From Desulfosarcina ovata subsp. ovata (GTDB taxonomy: Bacteria > Desulfobacterota > Desulfobacteria > Desulfobacterales > Desulfosarcinaceae), in contig NZ_AP021879.1 of NCBI RefSeq assembly GCF_009689005.1, positions 186,001-250,000 on the forward strand: DNA of 64,000 nt, read 5' to 3'. Each line of letters starts with the position of its first letter. Position 1 is the first letter of the stretch. Below, piece after piece: positions 27,209 to 36,091 of the stretch. The translations under genes were made by a program, and so were the position numbers. A model generated the notes under the pieces. That model was not told where the DNA came from. It made no database searches and was given only the letters and a program-made list of their open reading frames with translations.

Positions 27209-28090
27209 ATGTCTGAACTACGTCAAAAGATGATCCGGGCAATGGAACTTAAGGATTTCTCACCGAGGACTCAGCAATCCTATTTGTCTGCTGTTGAAGG
27301 CCTATCAAAATTTCATCGGAAGTCACCGGATCGTCTAACGCAAACAGAAATCGAAGACTACGTGCTTCACCTTAAAGATGAAGGGAAGAGCGCAAGCACA
27401 CGCAATGTTATCATTTCCGGGATGAAGTTTTTCTACCAGCATACACTGATAAACAGCGAAATCGCATTGAATATGCCAAGTCGTCGTAAACCAAAAATCC
27501 TACCTGAAGTTCTCAGTAGAGAGCAGGTTCGCATGATCATCGATACTCCGGCGGATCTTAAGCATCGGCTGATATTGATGACGGCTTATTCTGGAGGGCT
27601 TCGAGTCAGTGAAGTGGCAGCACTGAAAGTCAAAAGCATCGACAGTGCACGGATGGTGATCCGGGTCTATCAGGGCAAAGGCATGAAAGACCGCGATACG
27701 CTGCTTTCTAAAAAACTGCTGGAGGAACTACGGGGCTATTGGAAGGTCTATCGCCCGACAGATTGGCTGTTTTACGGTAAACGTCGCGACACTCCCATGA
27801 GCATCACATCGATTCAGAGAATGTACCGCCGTGCCAAGAGCGACGCCGGCATCACCAAGGGCAAGGGCATTCATTGCCTTCGCCATTGCTTTGCCACTCA
27901 TCTGCTGGAAGCCGGCTATGATGTGCGCAAGATACAGCTTCTCATGGGGCATCGCTCGTTGTCCACCACCATGGTCTATCTTCACGTTTCCAGAAACGGG
28001 TTGGCCAAGGTCCAGAGCCCGCTGGATTTCATCGAAGAGCCGGAACAACAGGCGCCGCCGTGGGAGGATGACGATGAATCCAATCAATAA
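27209..28090 (+). CDS. Tyrosine recombinase paired with IS91-type transposase (cassette 5)
   Basis: 293 residues, Xer-like: SAM-like N-terminal DNA-binding domain, catalytic Arg in SGGLRVSEV, HCLRHCFATHLL, LLMGHRSLSTTMVYLHV. It lacks the IntI extra helix. Such integrases are commonly encoded directly before certain IS91-family transposases, as here (17-base overlap). A good AAAGGAGGGA ribosome site precedes it. Confidence 0.85.
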   Translation: MSELRQKMIRAMELKDFSPRTQQSYLSAVEGLSKFHRKSPDRLTQTEIEDYVLHLKDEGKSASTRNVIISGMKFFYQHTLINSEIALNMPSRRKPKILPEVLSREQVRMIIDTPADLKHRLILMTAYSGGLRVSEVAALKVKSIDSARMVIRVYQGKGMKDRDTLLSKKLLEELRGYWKVYRPTDWLFYGKRRDTPMSITSIQRMYRRAKSDAGITKGKGIHCLRHCFATHLLEAGYDVRKIQLLMGHRSLSTTMVYLHVSRNGLAKVQSPLDFIEEPEQQAPPWEDDDESNQ

Positions 28091-29315
28091 TTATCCTCAA
28101 CCAGCAAACCGACAGGTGGAAGTGGCGGATATTTTGCGCTGCCACATCGGTGACTATCTCAAAAGATACAATATGCCGCCGGAGCATTACAGGGTCGTAT
28201 ACGACATTTTAAATTGCCGGACCGCTTATCTTGGCGGGCACGTTGAAATGTGCGATCAATGCGGAGCCGAACGCATCCTTTACAACTCGTGCCGCAACCG
28301 GCATTGCCCGAAATGCCAGACCATCACCAAGCAACGCTGGTTGTCCGCCCGGCAGGCTGAACTTTTGCCGGTTAGCTATTTTCACAATGTCTTTACCCTT
28401 CCCCATGAATTGAATCCTTTGATTTTGTGCAACAAACCACTCATGCTGGGATTCCTGTTTCAGGCCGCGAGCCAGACGTTACTCGATTTCGGCAAAAATC
28501 CGAAGAACGAACTCGGTGGCCAGTTGGGGATCATCGCTATTTTGCACACCTGGACGCAAACATTGATGGATCATTTTCACCTGCACTGCCTGGTGCCTGG
28601 CGGTGCGATTGCTGGCAATGGAAAGGAATGGATCAGCAGCAAAGGGGAGTTTCTCTTTCCGGTCAAAGCGCTTTCGAAGGTTTTCCGGGGAAAGTTCATA
28701 TCGTATCTGGAAGATGCATATAGCAAGAACCAGTTGTGCTTTCCCGGCAATACCCGTGCGTTAGGGACCCGCCAAGGGTTCCGGCGCTTGATCAAACAGC
28801 TGTGGTCGAAAAACTGGGTGGTCTATACCAAGCCGCCCATTGAGCGCCCGGAATGGGTGCTCGATTACCTTGGGCGCTATACGCATCGCATTGCCATATC
28901 GAATCATCGCATCACTGATTTTTCTGACGGCCGTGTGACGTTCACGATCAAAAACAGAAAACGCAAGACGACTGAAACCGTCACCCTCGATGCGGTCGAA
29001 TTCATCCGGCGGTTCTTGTTGCATGTACTGCCCAAGCGGTTCGTACGCATCCGGCATTATGGCTTTTTGGCCAACCGTGGCAAGAAAAAGAACATTGGCC
29101 TGTGCCGTTTGTTGATGAACTTGTCCCCCGATATCCCCGAGGTGCGGGATCAGTCCGTCCAGGCAATCATGATGGCACAGGCCGGTATCGACATATTGAG
29201 GTGCCCAAGCTGCAAACAAGGAATGATGAGAAAGATATACGAAATCCCGGAAGGGTCCGGAAACAGTTCATTCCATATTTTGAGGCCGGTGTCGGTAACC
29301 GATAAGGATCCTTAG
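28074..29315 (+). CDS. IS91-family HUH transposase (cassette 5)
   Basis: About 413 residues from ATG 28074; the frame is open further upstream but that part lies inside the recombinase gene. Zinc module CDQCGAERILYNSCRNRHCP, HUH motif DHFHLHCLVPGG, tyrosine region LDYLGRYTHRIAIS. Length and motifs match the IS91 family. With its recombinase it occupies the entire cassette between attC4 and attC5. Confidence 0.9.
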   Translation: MNPINNYPQPANRQVEVADILRCHIGDYLKRYNMPPEHYRVVYDILNCRTAYLGGHVEMCDQCGAERILYNSCRNRHCPKCQTITKQRWLSARQAELLPVSYFHNVFTLPHELNPLILCNKPLMLGFLFQAASQTLLDFGKNPKNELGGQLGIIAILHTWTQTLMDHFHLHCLVPGGAIAGNGKEWISSKGEFLFPVKALSKVFRGKFISYLEDAYSKNQLCFPGNTRALGTRQGFRRLIKQLWSKNWVVYTKPPIERPEWVLDYLGRYTHRIAISNHRITDFSDGRVTFTIKNRKRKTTETVTLDAVEFIRRFLLHVLPKRFVRIRHYGFLANRGKKKNIGLCRLLMNLSPDIPEVRDQSVQAIMMAQAGIDILRCPSCKQGMMRKIYEIPEGSGNSSFHILRPVSVTDKDP

Positions 29316-29608
29316 CAAATCGATCCACGAGCTTGTTTTCCAGGGATAGCTTGAGCGTGCATTTCCAAGGCGCTGAAAGTGATGGGATCGGTTTGCCCTC
29401 AGGTCATGAAACGATCGAAATCGGCATTCCCATAAATTGTGAGTGATGCCGAAAAGGCTTGGTTACCCGGTGTTTTCACCCATTCAACAATCACGATCAC
29501 CCCCAGGATTCTGATTCTGCCCTTGCACCAGAACCAGCGAGGCAGTCCTCTGTTTACAATCCCCATATTAAATGGTAGTCATTTCAAGAATGTGTTCCAA
29601 ATTGTCTT

Positions 29609-29741
29609 AGTCCAACCAGTTTTATCCATCATCCCGCATCGCGCTAAAAGATCTTCGGCATTGAATCAGCACCGTCATCTGTTGGGGGGTCTGTCGTTTC
29701 AATGGTTGGCGGGACGACGGATAAAACTCTATACGTTAGCA
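29609..29741 (+). other. attC site 5 (long type)
   Basis: R'' AGTCCAAC (29609-29616) mirrors the cassette start GTTGGACT at 27058. L arms CAGTTTTATCCATCATCCCGC and its imperfect partner. R' GTTAGCA (29735-29741). The 293 bases between the transposase stop and this site show no ORF. Confidence 0.87.
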
Positions 29742-29995
29742 AATGAAAAAAATACGCGAAAAGAATTTTTTTACAAAAAGTTTGAAGCAAAACGAAAAAA
29801 TAAAATTGTAGTAGAGCAAAAGGAATTCGCAAATATAAAAATCCCGGTAAACCAAAGGAAATAAAAAAATATTTTCTGATTACAGGAAATCCTTTTACAA
29901 AAAAAATAAGGTAAAGCGAAAGTTTTCGCACAACAAAAATATTCAGAAAAAATAAAAAAGTACTATTAAATCAAAGGCATAGTGATATAATAAAG

Positions 29996-30126
29996 TTGCT
30001 AACAAATCATTACAAGGGACAAGCGGACAGCGTGGTTTTTTGAAATTTAGTCTTGCTGGCCAACTCCCAAATTATTCAAAATTCATAGCTGTAAATCCCG
30101 CTTGCCCCTGAATTCAACCGTTAGCA
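29996..30126 (+). other. attC site 6
   Basis: R'' TTGCTAAC (29996-30003), R' GTTAGCA (30120-30126), L arms AAGGGACAAGCGG / CCGCTTGCCCCT. 131 bases. Confidence 0.9.
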
Positions 30127-30550
30127 AATAAAAAACATGGTACGCGAAAAGAATTCTTCTAAACAAGTTTGAAGTAAAACAAAAAAATAAAAATTGTAGC
30201 AGCGCGAAAGGGATTCGCAGATATAAAGATCTCGATAAAATCAAAGGATATAAGAAAAATCTTTTCGGATTCCATGGAATTCTTTTACAAAAAATATACG
30301 GTGAACAATACCTTTGTCACTTTGCATTTTGGCTGATCTTAATCAAAAGTTACTTTTGAAAAAACAAACAAAATCAAATAGGTTACAAATTACAAAAAAG
30401 TTGATTTTCTCTTATTTTTCAATTTGGCGAAGGTCTTGATGAAACGAAAAAATTAAAGTTCGTAGTTAAGCAAAGATTTTTTCAAAACAAAAATATTCAG
30501 GAAAAAATAAAAAAGTACTATTAAATCAAAGGTATAGTGATATAATAAAG

Positions 30551-30680
30551 TTGCTAACAAATCGTTTCAAGGGACAAGCGGACAGCGTGGTTTTTTGAAA
30601 TTCAGTCTTGCTGGCCAAATCCCAGGTTATTCAACTTCATAGCTGTAAATTCCGCTTGCCCCTGAACTCAGCCGTTAGCA
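30551..30680 (+). other. attC site 7
   Basis: Diverged copy of attC6 (R'' TTGCTAAC at 30551, R' GTTAGCA at 30674-30680) with scattered base changes and one deletion. 130 bases. Confidence 0.9.
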
Positions 30681-30983
30681 AAAGAAAAAAAGATAGTGCG
30701 AAAAGAATTCTTTCAAAAAAAGTTTGAAGTAAAACAAAAAAAATAGTGCGAAAAGAATTCTCCTGCAACGTTTGAAGCAAAACGAAAAAAAAATTGCAGT
30801 AGAGCGAAAGGAATTCGCAAATATAAAAATCTCAATAGACCAAAGGAAATAAAAAAATATTTTCTGATTCCAAGAATACTTTTACAAAAAAATACACGGT
30901 GATGCAAAGGTTATCGCACAACAAAAATATTCAAAAAAAATAAAAAAGTACTATTAAATCAAAGGCATAGTGATATAATAAAG

Positions 30984-31114
30984 TTGCTAACAAATCATTA
31001 CAAGGGACAAGCGGACAGCGTGGTTTTTTGAAATTTAGTCTTGCTGGCCAACTCCCAAATTATTCAAAATTCATAGCTGTAAATCCCGCTTGCCCCTGAA
31101 TTCAACCGTTATGT
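30984..31114 (+). other. attC site 8
   Basis: The arms and loop appear identical to attC6 from the R'' box to ATTCAACC; only the R' end differs (GTTATGT, 31108-31114), as it belongs to the next cassette. 131 bases. Confidence 0.9.
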
Positions 31115-31130
31115 GTAATATAGGTTCTAA

Positions 31131-32027
31131 ATGAATAAGCTTGATATCCCACACATATTCAAATCAGAGGCTAATGACTTAATAAAGGCCAGAGAGACAG
31201 CTATTCAAATTCATGGAACTGCTGACATTAAAGCTGCCGGTAATGAAATTGAGATGGAAGTGCGCAGCTTTTTGAAAAGAATGCTACCTAAAAGTCTTTA
31301 CGTTACACAAGGTCATCTGATTGACAGAAATGGTTTTGTTAGCCCCCAGCTGGACGTAATAATTGCAGAAAAAACAAGCTTGCCATCACTGCTTACAACC
31401 AAGGATGGTACTGAATATATACCTATTGATAGCATCTATGCTATCGGTGAAATAAAATCGACTTACTATAAGAACAAAAAATATGAAAAACGATTTTGTG
31501 AAGTAGTCACTCAAATCAAAACAGAGATGGCTCATCAAGAAATTCCCAATACTGCATACAATGGTGTTCTTAATGATGACACAATTATGCGAGATATGTA
31601 TATAGGCTCAGCCAACAAAACTTTAAATAAACTCTATTCATTCATGATCTATATTGATGGCGGCGACTTTAACCCAGACGAAATAGCAGAGCACTACCAA
31701 ACCACACCATTGAGCTATTTACCAAATTTGACCGTACTCCTTGACAGGGGTGCCATTTGCTACGCTAGCTTATCCGAAAACGGCCTAAAAACCGCAAGGT
31801 ACCCTGATGAAGAGGATGGTAGTGAGTTTGATTGGCTTTTTTATCATCTAAATGGCGAGAGTGAAACTGGTTCTCCCGAAGGAAACCATTTGGGCTTATT
31901 GTACTACAATCTTTTGTTGCACATTACTAACTCATTTATAGAACCACCAGACCTTACACAATATATGTCGTCTATGTTTGTTGGGCGGTTGTCTACATCA
32001 AAATGGATAGGTAAAAGCAAAACATAA
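31131..32027 (+). CDS. DUF6602-like putative nuclease (cassette 9)
   Basis: 298 residues, soluble. An N-terminal helix is followed by VRSFLKRMLPKSLYVTQGHL, then SPQLDVIIAE and IYAIGEIKSTY. The spacing of the Asp (LDVII) and E-x-K (GEIKST) fits a PD-(D/E)xK nuclease core, as in DUF6602 proteins found near defence genes. Assignment rests on motif memory, not on a search. The stop TAA is supplied by the R'' box of its attC (ACATAAC). A defence role is inference. Confidence 0.55.
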   Translation: MNKLDIPHIFKSEANDLIKARETAIQIHGTADIKAAGNEIEMEVRSFLKRMLPKSLYVTQGHLIDRNGFVSPQLDVIIAEKTSLPSLLTTKDGTEYIPIDSIYAIGEIKSTYYKNKKYEKRFCEVVTQIKTEMAHQEIPNTAYNGVLNDDTIMRDMYIGSANKTLNKLYSFMIYIDGGDFNPDEIAEHYQTTPLSYLPNLTVLLDRGAICYASLSENGLKTARYPDEEDGSEFDWLFYHLNGESETGSPEGNHLGLLYYNLLLHITNSFIEPPDLTQYMSSMFVGRLSTSKWIGKSKT

Positions 32028-32079
32028 CCAATAAATTCAGCAGACGCAAAAAGCTGCGCCGCTGATTTAGACGTTGTGC
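32022..32079 (+). other. attC site 9 (short type)
   Basis: R'' ACATAAC (32022-32028) mirrors the cassette start GTTATGT. L arms ATTCAGCAG / CGCTGATT. R' GTTGTGC (32073-32079). 58 bases, closely similar to attC2. Confidence 0.87.
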
Positions 32080-32144
32080 TTTCAAACGGGAGCGGATAAT
32101 CCAATAATCCTTATTTTCAGATTCGCAAAATATGGAGTTAACCA

Positions 32145-32851
32145 ATGAAGCAAAAACGGAAGCCCCTTGGATCTGCAGTCGGTTTATCAATAAGCAGACA
32201 TATTGCGCTATTGGATCTTTTCGAACTTAAAGAGTTTCATTTACAAATTGAAAGTAACTTTAAACGTGAGATTGTGCAGATATCTGGAAAATATGAGAAT
32301 CAAATAAAAGAATTAAATGCCTCACAAAAAAAGGAGTTGGCAGATTTTTTGGGAGGAGAAACTTTAGCAATAAAAACCTATATGTTAATGCACAGAAAGA
32401 ACATGATAGTATCGCTTTGCTCCTTCATAGAAACAAAGTTAAATGGTCTTTGCCGGAGCTTGTATAAAAAAACAATTACCCTGAAAAACACACAGACTTA
32501 AAAAAGGACACAGGAATTACAAAGGCCAGAAAATATATTACAACTTATACTGAAATGGATTTTTTAAAGTTCAATTCTGAATGGAGCAAATTGAAAAATT
32601 TATGTAAAATTCGGAATTGTATCATCCATTGTGGCGGGGATATAAAATTATCCAAAGAGAAAAAAGAGATCTCTGTATTAGAAGATCTTGTCAAAACTTC
32701 AAAATGGTTGTCACTCAAAGGGAAACGGCATTTAGAGCTTGAAAAGGAATTTGTTGATGAAACATTAGAGGTTGCTTCCACTTTTATTGAAAAATTGTAT
32801 GAAGAATATTTTCAATGGATCAAAAGCAAAGAATTGGAATCAAGCTTATAA
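32145..32851 (+). pseudogene. HEPN-type protein split by a frameshift (cassette 10)
   Basis: Frame one (32145-32501) gives a helical N-terminus ending ...FIETKLNGLCRSLYKK. After the seven-A run at 32466-32472 the other frame continues without a break (NNYPEKHTDLKKDTGITKAR) into 32555-32851. That part holds CKIRNCIIHCGG, the R-x4-6-H signature of HEPN ribonucleases. The joined product would be about 235 residues. A sequencing error, a real null mutation, or programmed slippage on A7 are all possible. HEPN proteins are often toxins or defence RNases. Confidence 0.65.
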
Positions 32852-32914
32852 AAAGATTGATTAGCTGAAATTAAGGATCATACATTATTTTCATGATTGT
32901 TACGGAAAAATATT

Positions 32915-33044
32915 GCACAACAAAACGCTGGAGAGGGACCAGGCTTACAGAGCGGCCTTTCGGAAGTCCCTGCTTCAGGAAAATTTAAACTTTTATCGGA
33001 GCTTTTTGGGTTTAAAAGCCTGGCCCCTCAGCTCCCCGTTAGGA
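32915..33044 (+). other. attC site 10 (long type)
   Basis: R'' GCACAAC (32915-32921) mirrors GTTGTGC. Inner arms GGGACCAGGCTT / AAGCCTGGCCCC. R' GTTAGGA (33038-33044). Open frame from 32913 into the next gene is an accident of this site. Confidence 0.87.
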
Positions 33045-33065
33045 AAACACCAAGTAGGAGTAACT

Positions 33066-33908
33066 ATGCCAAGATATGAAATACAAGGTAAGGGCAAGGA
33101 TACCGGGCGAAAAAGAAAGCGTACCTACTCCGCTGCGAGTGAATCAGAGGCAAGGCAACTAGCTGAAGAGGATGGCACATTGATTGAAGAAGTCACCGAA
33201 ATTCCGCCTGATCCCCCAACGCAGAGGCAGATCGATTACGCAAAAGACCTAGGTATATCCATTCCTGCAAACGCAACGAAAGATGATGTGAGCGATCTGA
33301 TTTCTCTAAAAGTAGATAGAGATAAACCTTCTACCGAGAGACATAAAAAATTCGCAAGAGCGTATGGTATCGAATTCACAGACTATATTGGAAAGAAAGC
33401 TCTATTTAATCGAATTCAAGCAGCATTGGTTTCTCCAGGTCGTGAAAAGAAACTTCTTTCATGGTTTACGTTCAGAGTTTATCGAGAACTAATAAGCGGC
33501 GCTGACAACGCGCCAATTGACGCTCCTGATGACCCAATAATTGAAGAAATTGCAGAAGAACTTGTAACTGACGAAAAAATTTTAAAGTCAGTTCGCCGCT
33601 ATGAAGGTAGTGAGCTAATTTGGTTCGGTGAATGGACTTCACCTGATGGTTATGTGCATACGGGAGGAAGTAATCGCACAGCAGCATATAAACAAGTATC
33701 TTCAATGCTTAAGGAACGAGCACAATTCCCTAAAAATGAACAAAAAAAGGTGCGTTCTTCAGCTCACGCAAGAGATGGAAATCAAAAGGATAGAAGTGAG
33801 CCAAAAGGATGTCTTTCTGTCATGATGGTTGTGCTTTTGATATCTGTAGGTGTTGTCTTGTCAATAGCGTGGATTGGAAAAATCTTTGCCTATCGGGATA
33901 GGGAGTAG
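33066..33908 (+). CDS. Hypothetical protein with C-terminal membrane helix (cassette 11)
   Basis: About 280 residues from the ATG at 33066 (MPRYEIQGKGK); the frame is open into attC10, which is not coding. A Lys/Arg-rich start, a repeated TQRQIDYAKDLGISIPANAT / TERHKKFARAYGIEF helical motif, and a C-terminal hydrophobic helix (CLSVMMVVLLISVGVVLSIAW) are visible. The original stop was the TAA of the R'' box (GCCTAAC). The intron inserted inside that box now adds the tail YRDRE before a new stop. Function unknown. Confidence 0.65.
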   Translation: MPRYEIQGKGKDTGRKRKRTYSAASESEARQLAEEDGTLIEEVTEIPPDPPTQRQIDYAKDLGISIPANATKDDVSDLISLKVDRDKPSTERHKKFARAYGIEFTDYIGKKALFNRIQAALVSPGREKKLLSWFTFRVYRELISGADNAPIDAPDDPIIEEIAEELVTDEKILKSVRRYEGSELIWFGEWTSPDGYVHTGGSNRTAAYKQVSSMLKERAQFPKNEQKKVRSSAHARDGNQKDRSEPKGCLSVMMVVLLISVGVVLSIAWIGKIFAYRDRE

Positions 33909-35969
33909 CCTCGCGGCCACCCCCTCCCACACCACCCGGCATACGGATCGCGTACCAAGGCGGTTCGGCTGATCAGGAAGGTTATTGAGCAGGCAGGAAT
34001 AGTCCTCGTTCGAAGAAGTAACGGTTTGGTAGAGCAAATATCACCCACTTGACCTTGCTCATGCGCCAGTACTTTTTGCGGGCGTTACCGCAAAGCATGG
34101 CGTCCTTATGCGCAATGCCAAGCTTTTTGAGGTTTCGGACCTTGGTCCTGGGGTTTTTCCATTGTTTCCAGACAACGCACCGCAGCCGGCGGATGATCCA
34201 GCCATTGAGTGACTTGAACAGGTGCCTGGCTTCTGTCAGGCGATAATAGTTCCACCAGCCAATCAGGTACTGATTCAGATCTTTGATAATCTGGCTCAGA
34301 CTTCTCCCTTGATTACGGTTCGTCAGTTCCCGGACTCGCTCCTTGAAACGTGAAATTGTTTTCCGGTGGATCCGGATCTTGGTCTGTCCACACATACTGA
34401 TAAAGGTAAATCCCAGGAATTTGCGGAGCCATGGTCGGCTCACTGCGCTTTTCTCCTCGTTCACCTTGAGCTTGAGCTTCGCGGTGATGAACTTCGTGAT
34501 GCTCTTGTTCACACGCTCGGCGGCTTTCCGGCTTTTGCAGTAGATCCTGAAGTCGTCAGCATACCTGACGAATTGGTGACCCCGCTTCTCCAATTCCTTA
34601 TCCAGTTCATCGAGTACGATGTTGGAGAGCAACGGCGACAGAGGACCACCCTGGGGCGTTCCTTCTATGCTGGGACTGACAAGCCCCCCGATCATCGTTC
34701 CGGCCGTAAGGTACCGGCGGATCAATTTCAAGACCCGTTTGTCCCGGACCCTGGTGGCCAGCCGGCTTAAAAGCCGGTCGTGGTTAACTCGGTCAAAAAA
34801 CTTGGACAAATCCATGTCAACCACGTGGGTGTACCCGTCCAGCAGATAGCCTTTGGCTTGTAGGACAGCGTCATGGGCTGATCGTCCTGGTCTGAATCCG
34901 TAGCTGTACTCAGAAAAGGTCGGGTCCCAGATCTGCTCCAATACCTGAGCTATCGTCTGTTGGATAAGGCGGTCCAATACCGTGGGGATACCAAGCAGGC
35001 GGACACCGCCATCCGGTTTGTCGATCTCCTTCCTTCTGACCGGTAAGGGACGATAATCCCCATTTAGCAGGTCCTGCTTGATCTTCGGCCAGTGCCTTTT
35101 CAGGTACCCTTTCAAGTGGTTGGTTTTCATGCCGTCCACACCCGGGGCGCCTTTATTGGCAACGACCTGGTTCATTGCTCTGAGCACATTACGTCGTTCG
35201 AGAATCAACTCCAACAACTGCTCTCTGCCTCCCAGACTTTCGGCAAGCCGCGACGCTACAAACATTTCCATCTGCTGTGGCTTTATGTTCATAAGTACAC
35301 GTCTCCTAATGGTCATTTTCATTTACCCGTACCATTCGGGCCGGGCACCGTTCGGGCCTTTCACCGGGGTGAGCCTCCTGTTACGCTTGACCCGCGGGTA
35401 GCTCGCGCATCTCGTTTCCTCCGGTTACATTATGCCCTCTGCTGACTCCCGCTGCACGGTGGGCGCACCTTGCGGTTTGCTCACTCGGATCATCTGCCGC
35501 CGCCGGATCCTTTGGTTTCGTGTCCCTCTCCATAGCGGAGTTTGGCTCATCGCCGGTCAGGAGCCGGTCTTCCGACGATGCCGGGGGTTTTGGTGGCCGG
35601 AATCCCCCCTACCGGCAATTTCACACGACAAGTCCCGAGATGCAGCGGGCCTCCCGGGGTAAACACACATCTTTCGGTACGTAAGCGCCGAGTATACGAG
35701 CACTGCCTGAGATGGATAGAGGACTTAACCTTGTGTTGCAGGCTGGTCCCACAGATGCGCGCCTGACTCGATTTCTGTTCGTCACCCCGTACCTTCGCGA
35801 CGGCCCTGCCGCAGCAGGGCGGCTTCCTCCCCAGGCACCGTTGCCGGATACCCAGTTGCCATGTCGCTACACCCTTCGCCTCCATCGGGCTGGGTCTAAG
35901 ACTTGCCAAGCGATCCAACCGACTGATATGCTTGGCTCACTTTTAAGATGTGTGCCGTGCCCGGCACAC
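33892..35969 (-). mobile_element. Group IIC intron, type A, copy 1
   Basis: 2078 bases on the minus strand. The 5' end is GTGTGCCGGG at 35969 and the 3' end is CTATCCCGAT at 33892. About 680 bases of ribozyme domains I-IV precede the reverse transcriptase gene; domains V and VI lie between its stop and 33892. Exon joining restores the attC R'' box: GCCT (33888-33891) plus AAC (35970-35972). The insertion is in the bottom strand of the attC, antisense to the cassettes. No difference from copy 2 was noticed over the full length. Confidence 0.93.
33982..35292 (-). CDS. Group II intron reverse transcriptase/maturase (type A, copy 1)
   Basis: About 436 residues from ATG 35292, chosen because AGGAG lies 9 bases before it; the frame opens at 35322. 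Reverse-transcriptase blocks: LLGIPTVLDRLIQQ, YSYGFRPGRSAHDA, VVDMDLSKFFDRVNH, TPQGGPLSPLLSN, and the catalytic FVRYADDF. A maturase (X) domain follows (ISRFKERVRELT, YLIGWWNYYRL). There is no endonuclease domain, as expected for class C introns. It splices the intron and copies it into new sites. Confidence 0.93.
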   Translation of the reverse strand: MNIKPQQMEMFVASRLAESLGGREQLLELILERRNVLRAMNQVVANKGAPGVDGMKTNHLKGYLKRHWPKIKQDLLNGDYRPLPVRRKEIDKPDGGVRLLGIPTVLDRLIQQTIAQVLEQIWDPTFSEYSYGFRPGRSAHDAVLQAKGYLLDGYTHVVDMDLSKFFDRVNHDRLLSRLATRVRDKRVLKLIRRYLTAGTMIGGLVSPSIEGTPQGGPLSPLLSNIVLDELDKELEKRGHQFVRYADDFRIYCKSRKAAERVNKSITKFITAKLKLKVNEEKSAVSRPWLRKFLGFTFISMCGQTKIRIHRKTISRFKERVRELTNRNQGRSLSQIIKDLNQYLIGWWNYYRLTEARHLFKSLNGWIIRRLRCVVWKQWKNPRTKVRNLKKLGIAHKDAMLCGNARKKYWRMSKVKWVIFALPNRYFFERGLFLPAQ

Positions 35970-36024
35970 AACCATGCAAATTCAGCCGACGCAAAAACCG
36001 CGCGGCTGATTTGCGGCGTTCTAC
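35970..36024 (+). other. attC site 11 (short type), split by intron A1
   Basis: With the intron removed the site is GCCT (33888-33891) joined to AAC..., about 59 bases. R'' GCCTAAC is a perfect RYYYAAC. L arms AATTCAGCCG / CGGCTGATTT. R' GTTCTAC (36018-36024). Confidence 0.87.
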
Positions 36025-36034
36025 CTCTTGCTAC

Positions 36035-36083
36035 TTGACAAACAAATTCACTGTTGTACAATTGTCCAGAATACATATTCTGG
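36035..36083 (+). promoter_or_regulatory. Promoter with operator palindrome for the PIN/Phd pair
   Basis: TTGACA (36035-36040) and TACAAT (36057-36062) with a 16-base spacer. A perfect inverted repeat, CCAGAATA-CA-TATTCTGG (36066-36083), covers the expected start of transcription and ends just before the ribosome site. This layout fits autorepression by the toxin-antitoxin complex. Confidence 0.75.
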
Positions 36084-36091
36084 AGGTAAAC

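Larger units (their letters stand above)
29742..31107 (+). repeat. Three tandem ORF-less cassettes (6, 7, 8)
   Basis: Three consecutive cassettes of about 385, 554 and 434 bases share their content. Each contains an A-rich segment with the phrases AAAAGAATTCTT, GTTTGAAGCAAAACGAAAAA and GGAATTCGCAAATATAAA, then the block AGTACTATTAAATCAAAGGC, then a near-identical attC. No ORF with a ribosome site is present on the plus strand. Reverse frames of 95 and 64 codons are Phe/Leu-rich by-products of the A-rich strand. They may be promoter or RNA cassettes, or simple duplicates. Confidence 0.75.

Noticed and set aside
29644..30907. Minus-strand Phe/Leu-rich frames (95 and 64 codons) in the ORF-less cassettes
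   Set aside because: They share sequence only because the underlying A-rich DNA repeats; no ribosome site, and one crosses an attC.
32913..33065. Upstream extension of the cassette 11 gene
   Set aside because: The extra 51 codons are attC10 sequence; ATG 33066 follows the attC and is the realistic start.
35547..35918. 123-codon frame, also at 59042-59413, inside the type A introns
   Set aside because: Lies in the 5' ribozyme region of the intron; identity between copies reflects the intron, not a gene.
35948..36091. Upstream extension of the PIN toxin gene
   Set aside because: It runs through intron end, attC11 and the toxin promoter; the PIN fold begins at ATG 36092.
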